Shown here one piece after another: positions 24,909 to 35,400 of a stretch of 64,000 bases of DNA. Below the pieces are notes generated by a model that was not told the origin of the DNA, did not search any database, and was given only the letters and a program-made list of their open reading frames with translations. The stretch lies in the NCBI GenBank assembly GCA_032164295.1, contig JAJHTX010000005.1, forward strand, positions 1,736,001 to 1,800,000, given 5' to 3'. Origin of the DNA: Inonotus obliquus (taxonomy: Eukaryota; Basidiomycota; Agaricomycetes; Hymenochaetales; Hymenochaetaceae). The translations under genes were made by a program, and so were the position numbers. How positions within the stretch are numbered: position 1 is the stretch's first letter; each line of letters opens with the position of its first letter.

Positions 24909-25459
24909 CGTACGGAGATTGCCGAATCGCGTGTGCTTTCGGTTGTCTTGCGGACGATAACTTTATCTGCGTCCAAATCCTCCCAATGTGACCGAAACTT
25001 AGCTCTCCTAGCTCGGGTCGACTTGGGTTCTCACCACGGCTAACTTTGTCGACGTTGCTATAGTCGGTATGTATCGTCGTGCAACGATTTGGACGTGTAA
25101 CGTGGCCTAGTCGGCATAGCTCGTCAATGCTCGGGAATGTATGAGGTCGCTTGTCGGATCGGAGAAACTGGCCTATCCTCTAGACAGCTCTGGGGCAGCT
25201 TCTCGTGAGAACCCTTTAAGCCTCCTGACTTATTAGAACTTTGGCCCTGCTCTGCGTTCTATACTCAATGCGAATCCAATGAATGCTTATAGCCTATGGG
25301 AAATGAATGATGTATGAAATGCCAATGATTGCTACCGAACGACTCGACCCCTGTCCAGCCCCCCGTTCGGATTCCCCCTTCGCGCGGGACGGGGACTTCA
25401 TACTTAAAAGCATGGACTGGTTTGCTCCCGCATACCCGTAGACCCACTATCGCGAAACG
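24909..25459. other. Divergent promoter region
   Basis: This 550-bp spacer lies between the divergently transcribed RNase H2A gene and the helical-protein gene starting at 25460. It is rich in GTCGAC/TCG words. I see no open frame with protein-like composition. Confidence 0.4.
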
Positions 25460-26956
25460 ATGCCCGTAGCTCTAGGTGAAATACTCGAGACCATCACTGA
25501 TCTCGCCGATCTTGCAGACCGCAATCTCACGAGGATATTCTCGGATCCTTGGCCTCCAGCAAAGCAAGTCCGGACGTCATATCCCGGAGCCTACGTGAGG
25601 CAACAGACGTACTATCGCGATACTCAAAGCAACGCGCGAAAGGTCGTTCACCAAAGTGCACCCCCACGACCACGAGCGACAGCGAGTACCTACAGAAGAG
25701 AGACACCTCGTACGGAAACGAGGTACCCACAGAGCCGTCCTGAAAGGCAAACAAGACTTGATTCGAGTCGACGGAGTCCCACCAACGTGGTCCAGCAAAG
25801 AACTCAGAGAAGTTCAGCGATAAACCGCGTTGTCCCCATCGCCGCTCCACCAAGACCAGTATCTGCACCTTCTGCCGTTACAAACAGCAATCGTGCCGAT
25901 GCACGGGAAAAGCGTATCTCCGCCAGACCCATTCAGGTCTATGCTCGTCGGACTCAGAGCCTCCGTTTGGACGATTTCCGACCTGATTTAACTCAATGCG
26001 ATGTCCTTGTCATCGCGGTCGCGGAAATGGAGATATGCAAAGAGATATTCTCTGGTTGGCGTGCGCAGTTGAAGATGTAAGCTGACATTGTTCAATATAT
26101 AAACTAAGGTATTGAGTTCAACTCTAATAGAGCGGAGCCAAAAACTACCGATAAGTTAGAGAAGGCTATTATCTCAACAGTTTACAAACTACACATCGGA
26201 GCGTCGGCCGCCCTGCGCGCCTCGCGCAATCTCATCGAGAACTATAAGAATCTATTGGGAACAATCGAACGCAACCTCGAACACATATCTCGTTCCAGAA
26301 CTGGCGGTGCTATATTCTCTTCTGAGATTTCCGCGCTCGCGTCTAGCATATCTGCGCACTCACGAGCCCTATCGAGCTACGTAAAACAAATGCAAGATCG
26401 GCTTCGGTCACTGGTGAGGGACATAGAGAAGACCAAAGAGAGCGCGGATAAGCGGGCTCTGAAGAGGAAAATTTGGCGTTGGTTGGCCAGAGTCTTCCAG
26501 GTTCTTTCGGCGTTGATATCGACAGGGGGAGCTATTTTTTCACTATTCAATCCAGTTGGGTTCGTTGAATCTGTCGCTATCGGAGGAGCATCTTTCCTTT
26601 CAGGCGCTGCGGCACGGCTCTGTGAGATGGTCAAAGACAGTACGTAGTTTACCTCAATCACTCTTAAAGTTCCAAGAATCTATCCTATATGCTTTCCTTT
26701 GTTAATTGTAGAATACAACGAAACTACGTTCGACGAGATACTCACCTTCTTACGAAACCACGTACCCGAATCAGCAAAAGCAGCAGAGATCGCTCTCACT
26801 TCGTTTCGTGCTTGCCATCGTATCCTTCAAGTTGAGTTAGAGGTGCGGAAAGGGCAGAGGCATGATTGGGTGAGCGCGAGCGAGGCGAGGCGTAGTCGTG
26901 GACAGTGGACTCGAGCAGAGCAGAGACTGCAAAATTTCCGGGACGAAAAGCGATAA
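25460..26956 (+). CDS. Predicted helical protein with hydrophobic hairpin
   Basis: Three exons (25460-26076, 26131-26639, 26712-26956) give 456 aa. Residues about 30-170 are basic, Pro/Arg/Gln-rich and likely disordered. From about 180 a long helical region begins (LDDFRPDLTQCDVLVIAVAE), with heptad-like segments (LRSLVRDIEKTKESADKRAL). At about 325-372 a strongly hydrophobic, Gly-rich double segment follows (VLSALISTGGAIFSLFNPVG then VESVAIGGASFLSGAAA), and then a charged helical C-terminus. A helical bundle with a central hydrophobic hairpin is seen in several membrane-inserting families, including alpha-helical pore formers, but also in ordinary membrane-anchored proteins. No family is recognised. 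Confidence 0.65.
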
Positions 26957-27506
26957 TTTACTCGGACTCCTAGACAGTGAATGAACTTATTCCTTGAGTA
27001 ATGGTTGTTTATGTTTTCTTTCGGATAGTCGAAGCTGTTTGCGTATCTGTCATGCTTGTATTTCAGGTTGTTAAACCTTGTCTGTTCAAGATCAATATCT
27101 TCTTTATCTACCTGCTCAGGAAGCTTTCCCATTGCATTCAATTTCTACAGACAACTCGCCAAGTCGAGTTCTGTCATCTCAATTCCAACAATGCCGATTC
27201 ATCAGTTCCGAAGCAACGGATTGGAAGCCACATTACTTCATCAAATTTCCCAAGACCCAGTCGCTTCCTTCATCAACTTGACAAATCCGTGCTAGCGTAT
27301 TGGACCTCCCATCGAGTATCTGATACAGAACTGCGGAAGCAATGCTTAATTTTGCTACGCACTCTCACACAAAAGGCAAGCATATTTAAGCATATCAGTA
27401 TAATTTAGGGAACAGCAAACTGATCCACATGCATGAATATGTGATGCTAGAATTGATTGTGAGTTTTAGCTGAGGATGCGATACAAATAAAAAAAATAAT
27501 GATCCT
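26957..27506. other. Convergent intergenic region
   Basis: Spacer of 550 bp between the stop codons of two convergent genes. It is T-rich, with short frames on both strands lacking any motif. Nothing further seen. Confidence 0.4.
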
Positions 27507-29220
27507 CTATAGCTCCTCCCGAATGATCTTTTCACCCTCCTCTGAAGCCCGTCCCAGTGTATGTTCTACTGCATCCTTCGCGTCTTCAGCCTTCTGTGTA
27601 GCAAAAGATGCGAGGATATTAGCTTTGACCTTGATCTCGTCGAGCTTCTTATCGTTGAGAGTTCGTTTCTTAAGAATCGAGGCCAATCTGATAATAATTC
27701 GGTTAGCAAAACGTTCCAGAGTAGGTGAGTGGGTGCTGTAAATAAACGAACCGAGCTGATTCCTTCTCGAGGTAGTCTTCGGAGCTGTTTACGACTTTGT
27801 TCATAATTTTCAGGTAGTGTTGAGCAGCTGCACCTGCAGTATTGGCTAACGCAGTCGCCTCCGTGAGGATCGCGTTCTTTCCATCTACCGCAGCTTTAAA
27901 GAACTTGGCAGCAAGCTCGTCGAATTCAGGAATACGACCAGCCTAAAATCCGACTCGGTTAGATCTGAGGTCACGCCACACGATGTCCAGAAAAGCTTGC
28001 CTCATCGTTCAGTCCTCCACCGGCCGCACGCTGAGTCCCACACTTCTCGTTAAGGAAATCAACAAAGGCTTGCTCTGAACGTTCACCTTCGTAGTCTACT
28101 GGTTCTTTGTTGTCCCTTGAGAAGAATTTGATAGTTGGAAAGGAGCCAATCTCGTATTTTTCGGCCAGAGGTGCATTAACCTTCGCATCAGCGTCTACGT
28201 TGGCTACTATGCACTGAATAATACATAAGTATTAGCAGGATCTCGAGTTGAGGAGGGAAGTGGCGTACGTTGCTTTCAGGTAGGAATACCTTTGCAACGT
28301 CCTCATACGTCGGCTTCAAGCGTTTGCAGTGACCACACCAGGGCGCCTATGGCAAGTAAGAATAAGCACCCGAAATGAAGGATCATGTGAGACAGCAGGA
28401 AACACACAGTGAATGCGACCAGAACATCCTTCTTCGGATCCTAGAACAACATAATCAGTTTATAAGGCGATATTCAACAGGCAGTTATTCTCACCAAGAC
28501 GACATCATCAAAAGAGTGTACATCCAGGATAAGAGTGGAACCGGGAGAAGGTTGCTTGATCTTCGACTTTACACCAGACTTTGAGGTTATACTGGAGAAC
28601 ATTAATCGGGTAGAAAACTATCGAAGGGCGAACGACGTACAAGGTGGCGAGAGCATCCAAATCACGGGCACCTTCGTATTTTTCAGGCTCTCCACCATCC
28701 GGACCAAACCACTTGAGGGCTGAATAGTAGATTCGTCAATAGAGGCATGGCCACGACATTGGCGTGAATAACATACTCGGGAAGCCAGTGACGCCATACT
28801 TCTGACCAAGGGGCTTGCCTGCACCGTCTGCATCTACCTTGGCGATAACCACTTTCTCTTTGGCATGAGAGAATGCATCCGCAAGTTGTTCATAAATTGG
28901 TGCAAGGTTCTACATTTTCGTCAGTTTTGGACTCATCCTGATCTGTATTAAAGGCTACCTTGCAATGACCGCTATTCTCTGAACGTCATTATCAGTTTTG
29001 ACTAGCTAGTGCTTCTAAAACGTACCACCATGGGGCAAAGCTGTAAAAGTCTCTCAGCAAGAATACTGTAAATCAGAAAGGACAGGACTTACAATTCAAC
29101 GAGAGCAGGCTTTCCCTTGCCAACGTGTTCGTCAAAGTTGTCGGGATTCAATTCAAGAACATTCGAAGCGGCGACTGCTGCGACGAAGAGTGTCGCCCAA
29201 GCAGAAAAGCGAGCGAACAT
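27507..29220 (-). CDS. ER protein disulfide isomerase, two thioredoxin domains
   Basis: Eleven exons (29093-29220, 29026-29040, 28959-28971, 28777-28909, 28641-28719, 28495-28591, 28408-28440, 28269-28346, 28001-28213, 27752-27942, 27507-27687) encode 386 aa. A signal peptide ([19 protein letters not shown]) precedes two thioredoxin domains with APWCGHCK active sites at about residues 45-52 and 167-174. An ERp29C-like helical domain follows, and the protein ends in REEL, a KDEL-type ER retrieval signal. This is the ERp38/TigA class that forms and reshuffles disulfides in secretory proteins. The first CGHC is assembled from a 15-nt and a 13-nt exon. The intron at 27943-28000 has a GC donor (GAG|GCAAGC). 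Confidence 0.93.
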
Positions 29221-29650
29221 GATGGTGGTTGTCTGAAAGAAACGGAGGCTCTGGTGCTTATTATCTTTTGAGCGTGACACGTCGCCGCATTTGATTGCTA
29301 ACGTGGAGACGCGTCGAGTGTGGGAACATTTCACGCGACCGTGTAAAGTCGACCTCCCTTCCGCTTGGTTTCGTACCCACCACCATGTACTCTGCTATGC
29401 AATGCCGGAGGTCTATTCTTCGTCTAACCTATGATATATATGCTTCCGGACTCGCTCTTCTCCCCTAACTTGTACACTACTATTTCGGATATAGCAATGC
29501 CAGGCATCACCAAAATCACTACGAATTCGATCTGCTAGCTGAGAATGGTCCTGCCTAGATTACATCTGACTGATGCTCGATATTTTACTCTCCCTGCCGT
29601 CTCCGAGTCTTCTACCCGTATCGCTTCACGCTCAAGGCAACATACATCAC
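29221..29650. promoter_or_regulatory. Upstream region of the disulfide isomerase gene
   Basis: This spacer lies 5' of the isomerase start and 3' of the next minus-strand gene. GAGCGTGACACGTCG at about 29269-29283, some 50 bp before the start codon, contains an ACGT core of the kind bound by bZIP factors such as the unfolded-protein-response regulator Hac1/Cib1. That link is an inference from position and core only. No coding sequence seen. Confidence 0.3.
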
Positions 29651-30875
29651 TTATCTCTGTGGTTCTTCATTGTTTGGGATTGTCGACGTCTCCGAAGCGG
29701 AACCAGCCCCGAGACTTATGGAATCGATTCGATTTTCTACCTTGGCGGTGGTGTTTCCGGTAGAACATAGTGCCCCTGCTTTCAGCGATCGTTCCTGGCT
29801 CACCATGACGAGCACAACTGTGGGATATATGCCCTTAACAGCACCATGACGTTAGTCACTTTTACCCTGCTTTTGAGGTTGACTCACGGCGATCTGAACA
29901 GGAATAGGCGAGTAGATTATTCCGATAGTGCTATAGGGAAGGCGCACTGAGGCTGTGACCACCATTATGATCTATGCGTAGGGTCAATAGAGACGGTGGA
30001 TCAATGAAGCTCAGGTACTCACGCCAGACATGCAGTAGAGGAAGCCCAATTCGACGAGAAGGATCAATATCCTTTCAACCTTTGTACTGGTACGGTGATC
30101 TCTGGAAAATGCTTCTCGGATATCCCGACGGTGCTGCCTAGATAGTTGTGGAAGTCCCCAGTACAGTACTATTTGATGATGTTCGTAAGTAGGACTGACG
30201 CTTACCATGCTCTGAAAGCTATGATTGACGTTGCACTCGCATTCGCAAGTAGCGATAGACCAATTGTCATCATCTGAGTGACATTAATTTCGGATTCTAG
30301 ATTCTTTCCGCTGGCAACCATCGTTGATCTAATCGCGATGGTAGCTATAACGGATGCTAACGGAGAGGATAAATTTCAGTTAGAATCTCGTTGCCCCTTC
30401 AAATATCCGCTCACGGAAGGTGCATGCTAGGAAAATCAAGGGGACCATCAGAATCATTTTGTTTTGACCGCTGCATAGTACCCATGCACGCCAACAACAA
30501 CACCGTCCGTCAGCGCGTACTACAAAAACGATGTCAGTAAACGTTTTCACGAAAGAAGCCGCGCCAACATTTATCAGGAGGATCGCGTTGACCATTTTGA
30601 ACACATTCTTCCAGATACCAGTGTCTATACGTTCAGGCGAAGATGAGAAAGAAATGATGAGACTCGAAATCAAGTTTCCGATCGAAGATATCCAATACGT
30701 TGTTGACAAGAGGAACATGAAAATCGTAATGCCGAACATGATTCCTTTTGTCCTCGTCACTGGCTCCTTTTTTCTAAGTGAAAAACTCTCCGTGAGTGTG
30801 CCAATGTGGCCCTCTATGTCACTTACAGGAGGAGATATGAAGAAATGGGTATCAGTGTCGTATATGCACCTGTCA
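29651..30875 (-). pseudogene. Seven-helix orphan membrane protein, frameshifted (copy A)
   Basis: This copy has the multi-exon layout of a basidiomycete orphan seven-transmembrane family: GAYTTLIPISSYLLL, IMFGITIFMFLLSTTYWISS, MVNAILLIN, WRAWVLC, SVIATIAIRSTM, INVTQMMTIGLSLLA, RTSTKVERILILLVELGFLY, and GIYPTVVLVMVSQERSLK followed by a hydrophilic tail ending at 29651. In the exon corresponding to LTDGVVVWRAW, the sequence near 30490-30510 lacks one base relative to copy C (39.9-41.3 kb), breaking the frame between VVV and WRAW. Reading through the intron would keep frame but lose the conserved LTDGVVV segment. The start exon is uncertain. Ligand or role unknown. Confidence 0.6.
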
Positions 30876-30999
30876 CCGGGCAAAGCGAGGGTCAGCAAAG
30901 ACATCCTCACGCTGCCGATACAATATAGCACCGAGGGACTCTTCGTACGTACCATAGACGAAAGACTGGCCTATGATACTAATGCTCTTGACCAGGAGT

Positions 31000-32169
31000 A
31001 TGTAGAACAGTTCATTTTGGGACACCATGCCTACGAGTAACCTTGTGAAGTCGCGAACAGAACGGCTGGTGAGTGAGTTAGGTACGAGGAGACATTCGAA
31101 TTCTTTGACATCCACGAGAATATCAGGCTTATATCCAGCACTTAATCGGCCCTCCCAACCAACTGGCTTCGCTTGATTGATAGGCAACTTCGAAAGAGCC
31201 CCCTCGCTAGGCGCGGCTATGAAACACGACTCTGGCATCGTCTGAGCTGAATCAGTAGCCGGTAATCCATCTTGTGGGCGATTGGATTTTTCTTTTGACA
31301 AGGCATCGGATTTCCAGAAGACCACTCGTTGTGGGGGTGTTGCAACACGGTGCGGCATTAGGACTTCGCGACACACATCACTCACCACCCATCACGGACC
31401 GCAAGACCCATATCAGAAAACAGTAACAATTTTCTTCCTTCACCTCATCGTGGCCTTCTATTTGCGGTCTCAGGGCGAAAACAATCAGTTTAAAGAAAGG
31501 ATCTTGCAAAAGTCAACCCTGCTTTACTCACAGAGTCGTAATGGGTAATATAATTGCACAGATACCAAGAATAGCAGAATGAAAAGGGATAGGTGATGTT
31601 TTTAAGAGATGTGTGATAAAGGAAGAACATAGAAGCATCTCACCGCTTTGACCGTATCTTGCATCCTTCTGGATGGGGTGGTAACTAGTGACACGGAGAC
31701 CATCATCACTCTGAGGTGGTCGAATTTATTATTAACCTGCGGAAAGGTATATCCTTGACACTCTTTGAACGAAATGGCGGAGCCCATGGTCCGAGATATA
31801 TCGCTTGCAGCGCCGTCACTAGAACTTCCCTACTGAAGAAATGCCAAAGCCACCACATAGTACTGCTGCGAACCTAATAGAAATAGACCCACTACCTGAT
31901 CCCGTCAGGCTTATAAGCGACCAAAGCACATCAATAATCACAGAAGTTCCTTGCGGCTTGATTCTCCTCACTAGCGTGAAGAATCGTACGATGATGCATG
32001 CATCCAGCAATCAGATGGAGAACACTTAATATACCATATAACACATCTTGATAGATATCGTGCGGCGACATTGGAACTGACTAGAACAGCATGCTACAGA
32101 TACCGGGTATGGCACGGAAAAGATGAGCATAGATTGTAATGAAGCTTGTATCCTGAAGCGGCAGTTTCA
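31000..32169 (-). other. Debris related to the 41.5-42.3 kb segment (block B)
   Basis: Minus-strand frames here are interrupted. Pieces such as the phrase encoding VLYGILSVLHLI (near 32,000) and the GACAC/CATGGAGACCATCATCA words near 31,695 have recognisable counterparts in 41,540-42,290. A 171-codon frame at 30873-31388 has no recognised motif. It may be the hydrophilic tail of a broken membrane-protein gene. The copia element at 32175 interrupts this block. Confidence 0.35.
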
Positions 32170-32174
32170 TGTTG

Positions 32175-32436
32175 TCTTAGACACAGTGAATCCTCAGAGA
32201 GAATGAGATGAACTCAGACAGGAGGCGTAGAACGTTCACAAAATCGTTGTATTCTATGCCTGCCAGAGGCCGTTCTTATATACAAAAGTACAAGATAATT
32301 TAAGCTCCGTTTGAATCTAATAATACACGTTCTATTGTGATCACATGTGATTCGTTCTTATTGTCTTTCGTCGTTATTGTTCTCGTCCTATTGTTCTCGT
32401 TCTATTGTTCCGTACTAGGTAGTCATTATCTTAAGA
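32175..32436 (-). repeat. 3' LTR of the copia element
   Basis: 262 bp, matching 36897-37158 at all but about three positions. Ends form the short inverted repeat TCTTA...TAAGA. Confidence 0.93.
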
Positions 32437-32449
32437 CTCCCCTTCAAAC

Positions 32450-35400
32450 TCATGATAGACTTAATAAGTCTGAGAGATGTTTGACTTGTTTAACGTTTAG
32501 CGCTTTCGTGAATATGTCAGCTCGTTGATTTTCAGTTTGCACGTATCGTACGTCAATTGTTTTGTTTTCAATATAACATCTTACAAATTCTTTTCGTTTA
32601 TCAAGATGTTTTGTTCGTATGTTATAAGTAATTTCTTCCGTTTTTACAGTCTTTATGGCTGCTTGATTGTCACTATAAAGTATAATTTCTTTATCGTATC
32701 CTTCAAGTACTTCGTTATAAAAATGTTTTATCCAAATAGCTTCTTTCGTTGCGTGTGCTAAAGCTTGGATTTCTCCTTCGTATACTGATAATGGTACTAG
32801 TTCTTGTTGTTTACTTGACCATGATATTGATGCATCTTTTATTTGAAATACGTAACCGTTTATTGACCGGTATCCTTCAGTGTTTGCACCGTCTGCGTCG
32901 CAGAATCCTCTGATGTTTATTTCATTTTTGCCGCCTAATGTTAAGTAATATTCTTTCGTATTATGTAAGTATTGAATTGCGTGAATAGCCGTTTGATGAT
33001 GTAATATTGTTGGTTTTTGTAAATGTCTAGCTAACTGTCCAGTGACAAATGATATGTCTGGTCGTGTTGCATCTGCAGCGTATCGTAAACTTCCTATCAT
33101 TCTCATGAATTTTTGTTGATCTATTATTTCGTCTTCATTATTGTTTGATAATAATCTTAACCCTGGTGTCATCGGAGTTTTGTAAGCTCGTGGTTCTATA
33201 TTGAATCTTTTTAGAATTGTTTCAATGTATGATTTTTGCCGTAACGTGATCGTTTTCTCTTCTCTGTTTCTTTTTATTTCGACACCTAATAACCAGTTGA
33301 TTTCGTTTCCGTCTGTAAATTCAACAGATTTAGCTAGTTCTTTTTTAAATTCTCGTATTATTATATTATCTAATCCTATGATCGTAATATCATCAACATG
33401 CATAAATGTTATTAATGCAGGTTTATTGTTCATTCTCTTTTTATGAAAGAAAACAGCGTAATCGTAGTATGATCTTATTAATCCTAATTTTTCTAATATT
33501 TCTTGTATTTTCTTATACCATCGTCTTCCTGCTTGTTTCAATCCATATAATGCTTTCTTTAGTCGTAATACTTGTCCTGGGTTAATATCACCTAGTAAGT
33601 TTCCAGGTGGTGGTTTCATATATATTTCTTCGCTTGAATTTAATTCTCCGTATAGGTATGCAGATTTTACATCAATTTGATGTATCTCATAGTCGTTTGT
33701 TGCTGCCCAGCTTAGTAGTAATCGTGCCGTTGATAATCTTGTTACTGGTGCAAATAAATCGTCTGAATAAAAATCTATTCCGTCTTTTTGACTGAATCCT
33801 TGTGCTACTAATTGTGCTTTGTATTTGTCTATTGATCCGTCTGATAAGTATTTTATTGCGTAAACAAATCTGCATCCGACAATGTTTTGTATATTTCGTG
33901 GTGGATAAGCATATTCCCATGTATTATGTTTTATTAATGATTGTATTTCTTTGTTCATTGCCTCGATCCATTTGTTTTTATCTGGACTTTTTATTGCTTC
34001 TTGATACGTTTGTGGTATGTCGTTGTAATTATTTGTGAAAGCAAATTCTGTTAAATGTATTGATATGTCTTCGTCTTTTGTAAAGTTTATTCCTAATGAT
34101 CGTTTCGTAGGTTTTCGTTCTCGTTCTGATCTTCTGATTATATTTTCTTCTTTGTCTTTTTGTTCTTTATTTTGTTGATTTGTTTTTATGCTGCTCGTAT
34201 TTTTCTCCCCTTCAATTTGAGATTCTTTGAAATCGATAAATTGGATATTTCGTTCCGTAGTTATTTTTCCATCATGATATGTTAATATTCCATCTTTAGT
34301 TTCCTTGTCGTAACCCATAAATATTCCTTCAATTCCTTTATTTTGTAATTTATTCGTATTTTCTTTCCGTATTATTATTTTCCTTCCTATTTCATATAAG
34401 TTATCTATTTTGAAGTTTTCATTATATCGTTTAAAGAAAGGTGTTTTATATTCTATTGCTACCCTTGGTGTTCTGTTGTAAATGAATACTGCGTGTTGGG
34501 CTACGTATGCCCATAAATGTTTTGGTATTTGTTTTGCAGTTATCATTGCTCTCGTATGATTTAGTATTGTTTGATGTAATCTTTCTGCGACACCATTTTG
34601 TTGTGGCGTATCATGTACTGTTAATCTTCGTATTGTTCCTTGCGATTCTAAGTAATTTGTAAAATCTTTTGATAAGAATACTGTGTCGTTGTCGCTTTGT
34701 AATACTTTTATTTTTATTCCGTATTGCGTGAATAATTTTGTAGTAAAAGTTACGTATTTTATATAGCCGTCTGATTTGTGTTTTAGCATTATCATTTCTG
34801 CCCATCGTGTGGCGTCGTCTACTATTGTTAATAAATATTCAACATTTCCGTATCCTTTTACTGGTGCAGGTCCCCATATATCCATATGTAATATATCTCC
34901 GTATTTCTCAGATAGTGAACTTTGTCTTATTTTTGGTATTATTGATCTTTTTATGTTCGCCTTTAAACAATCTTCGCATTGTTTTTCTTTATTGTCAATA
35001 ACACGTGTGTTGATAATATCTGGTGAGTCATGTAATAATTTTCTTATGTAATCGTAGCTTACATGTCCGAGTTTTTTATGTAATTCTTCTAACGTGATTG
35101 AATTTATTTGTTGTTTCTCAGGAGTTCTAATAATTTGCATTCGTATCGGATATAAGTTTGTTTGATTTTTCTTAATTTTTCCGCAGTATCGATTTTTTGA
35201 ATCATAAATAGTACAATGTTCATTTTCAAAGATACATATATATCCACATTTACATAATTGAGATTGAGAGACTAGCGTAAAAGTTAATCGTGGGTGATAG
35301 TAAACATTTTGAAGTCGTATAATGCTTACTGTTTTTGTGTTTTCATTTTTTAGTATTGGAATAAATAAGTCTCCAGTCGTATTCGTAAATAATAAGGATC

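Noticed and set aside
30873..31388. 171-codon minus-strand frame as an independent gene
   Set aside because: No recognised motif, it overlaps the expected 5' end of the copy A membrane-protein gene, and the start lacks supporting splice structure.
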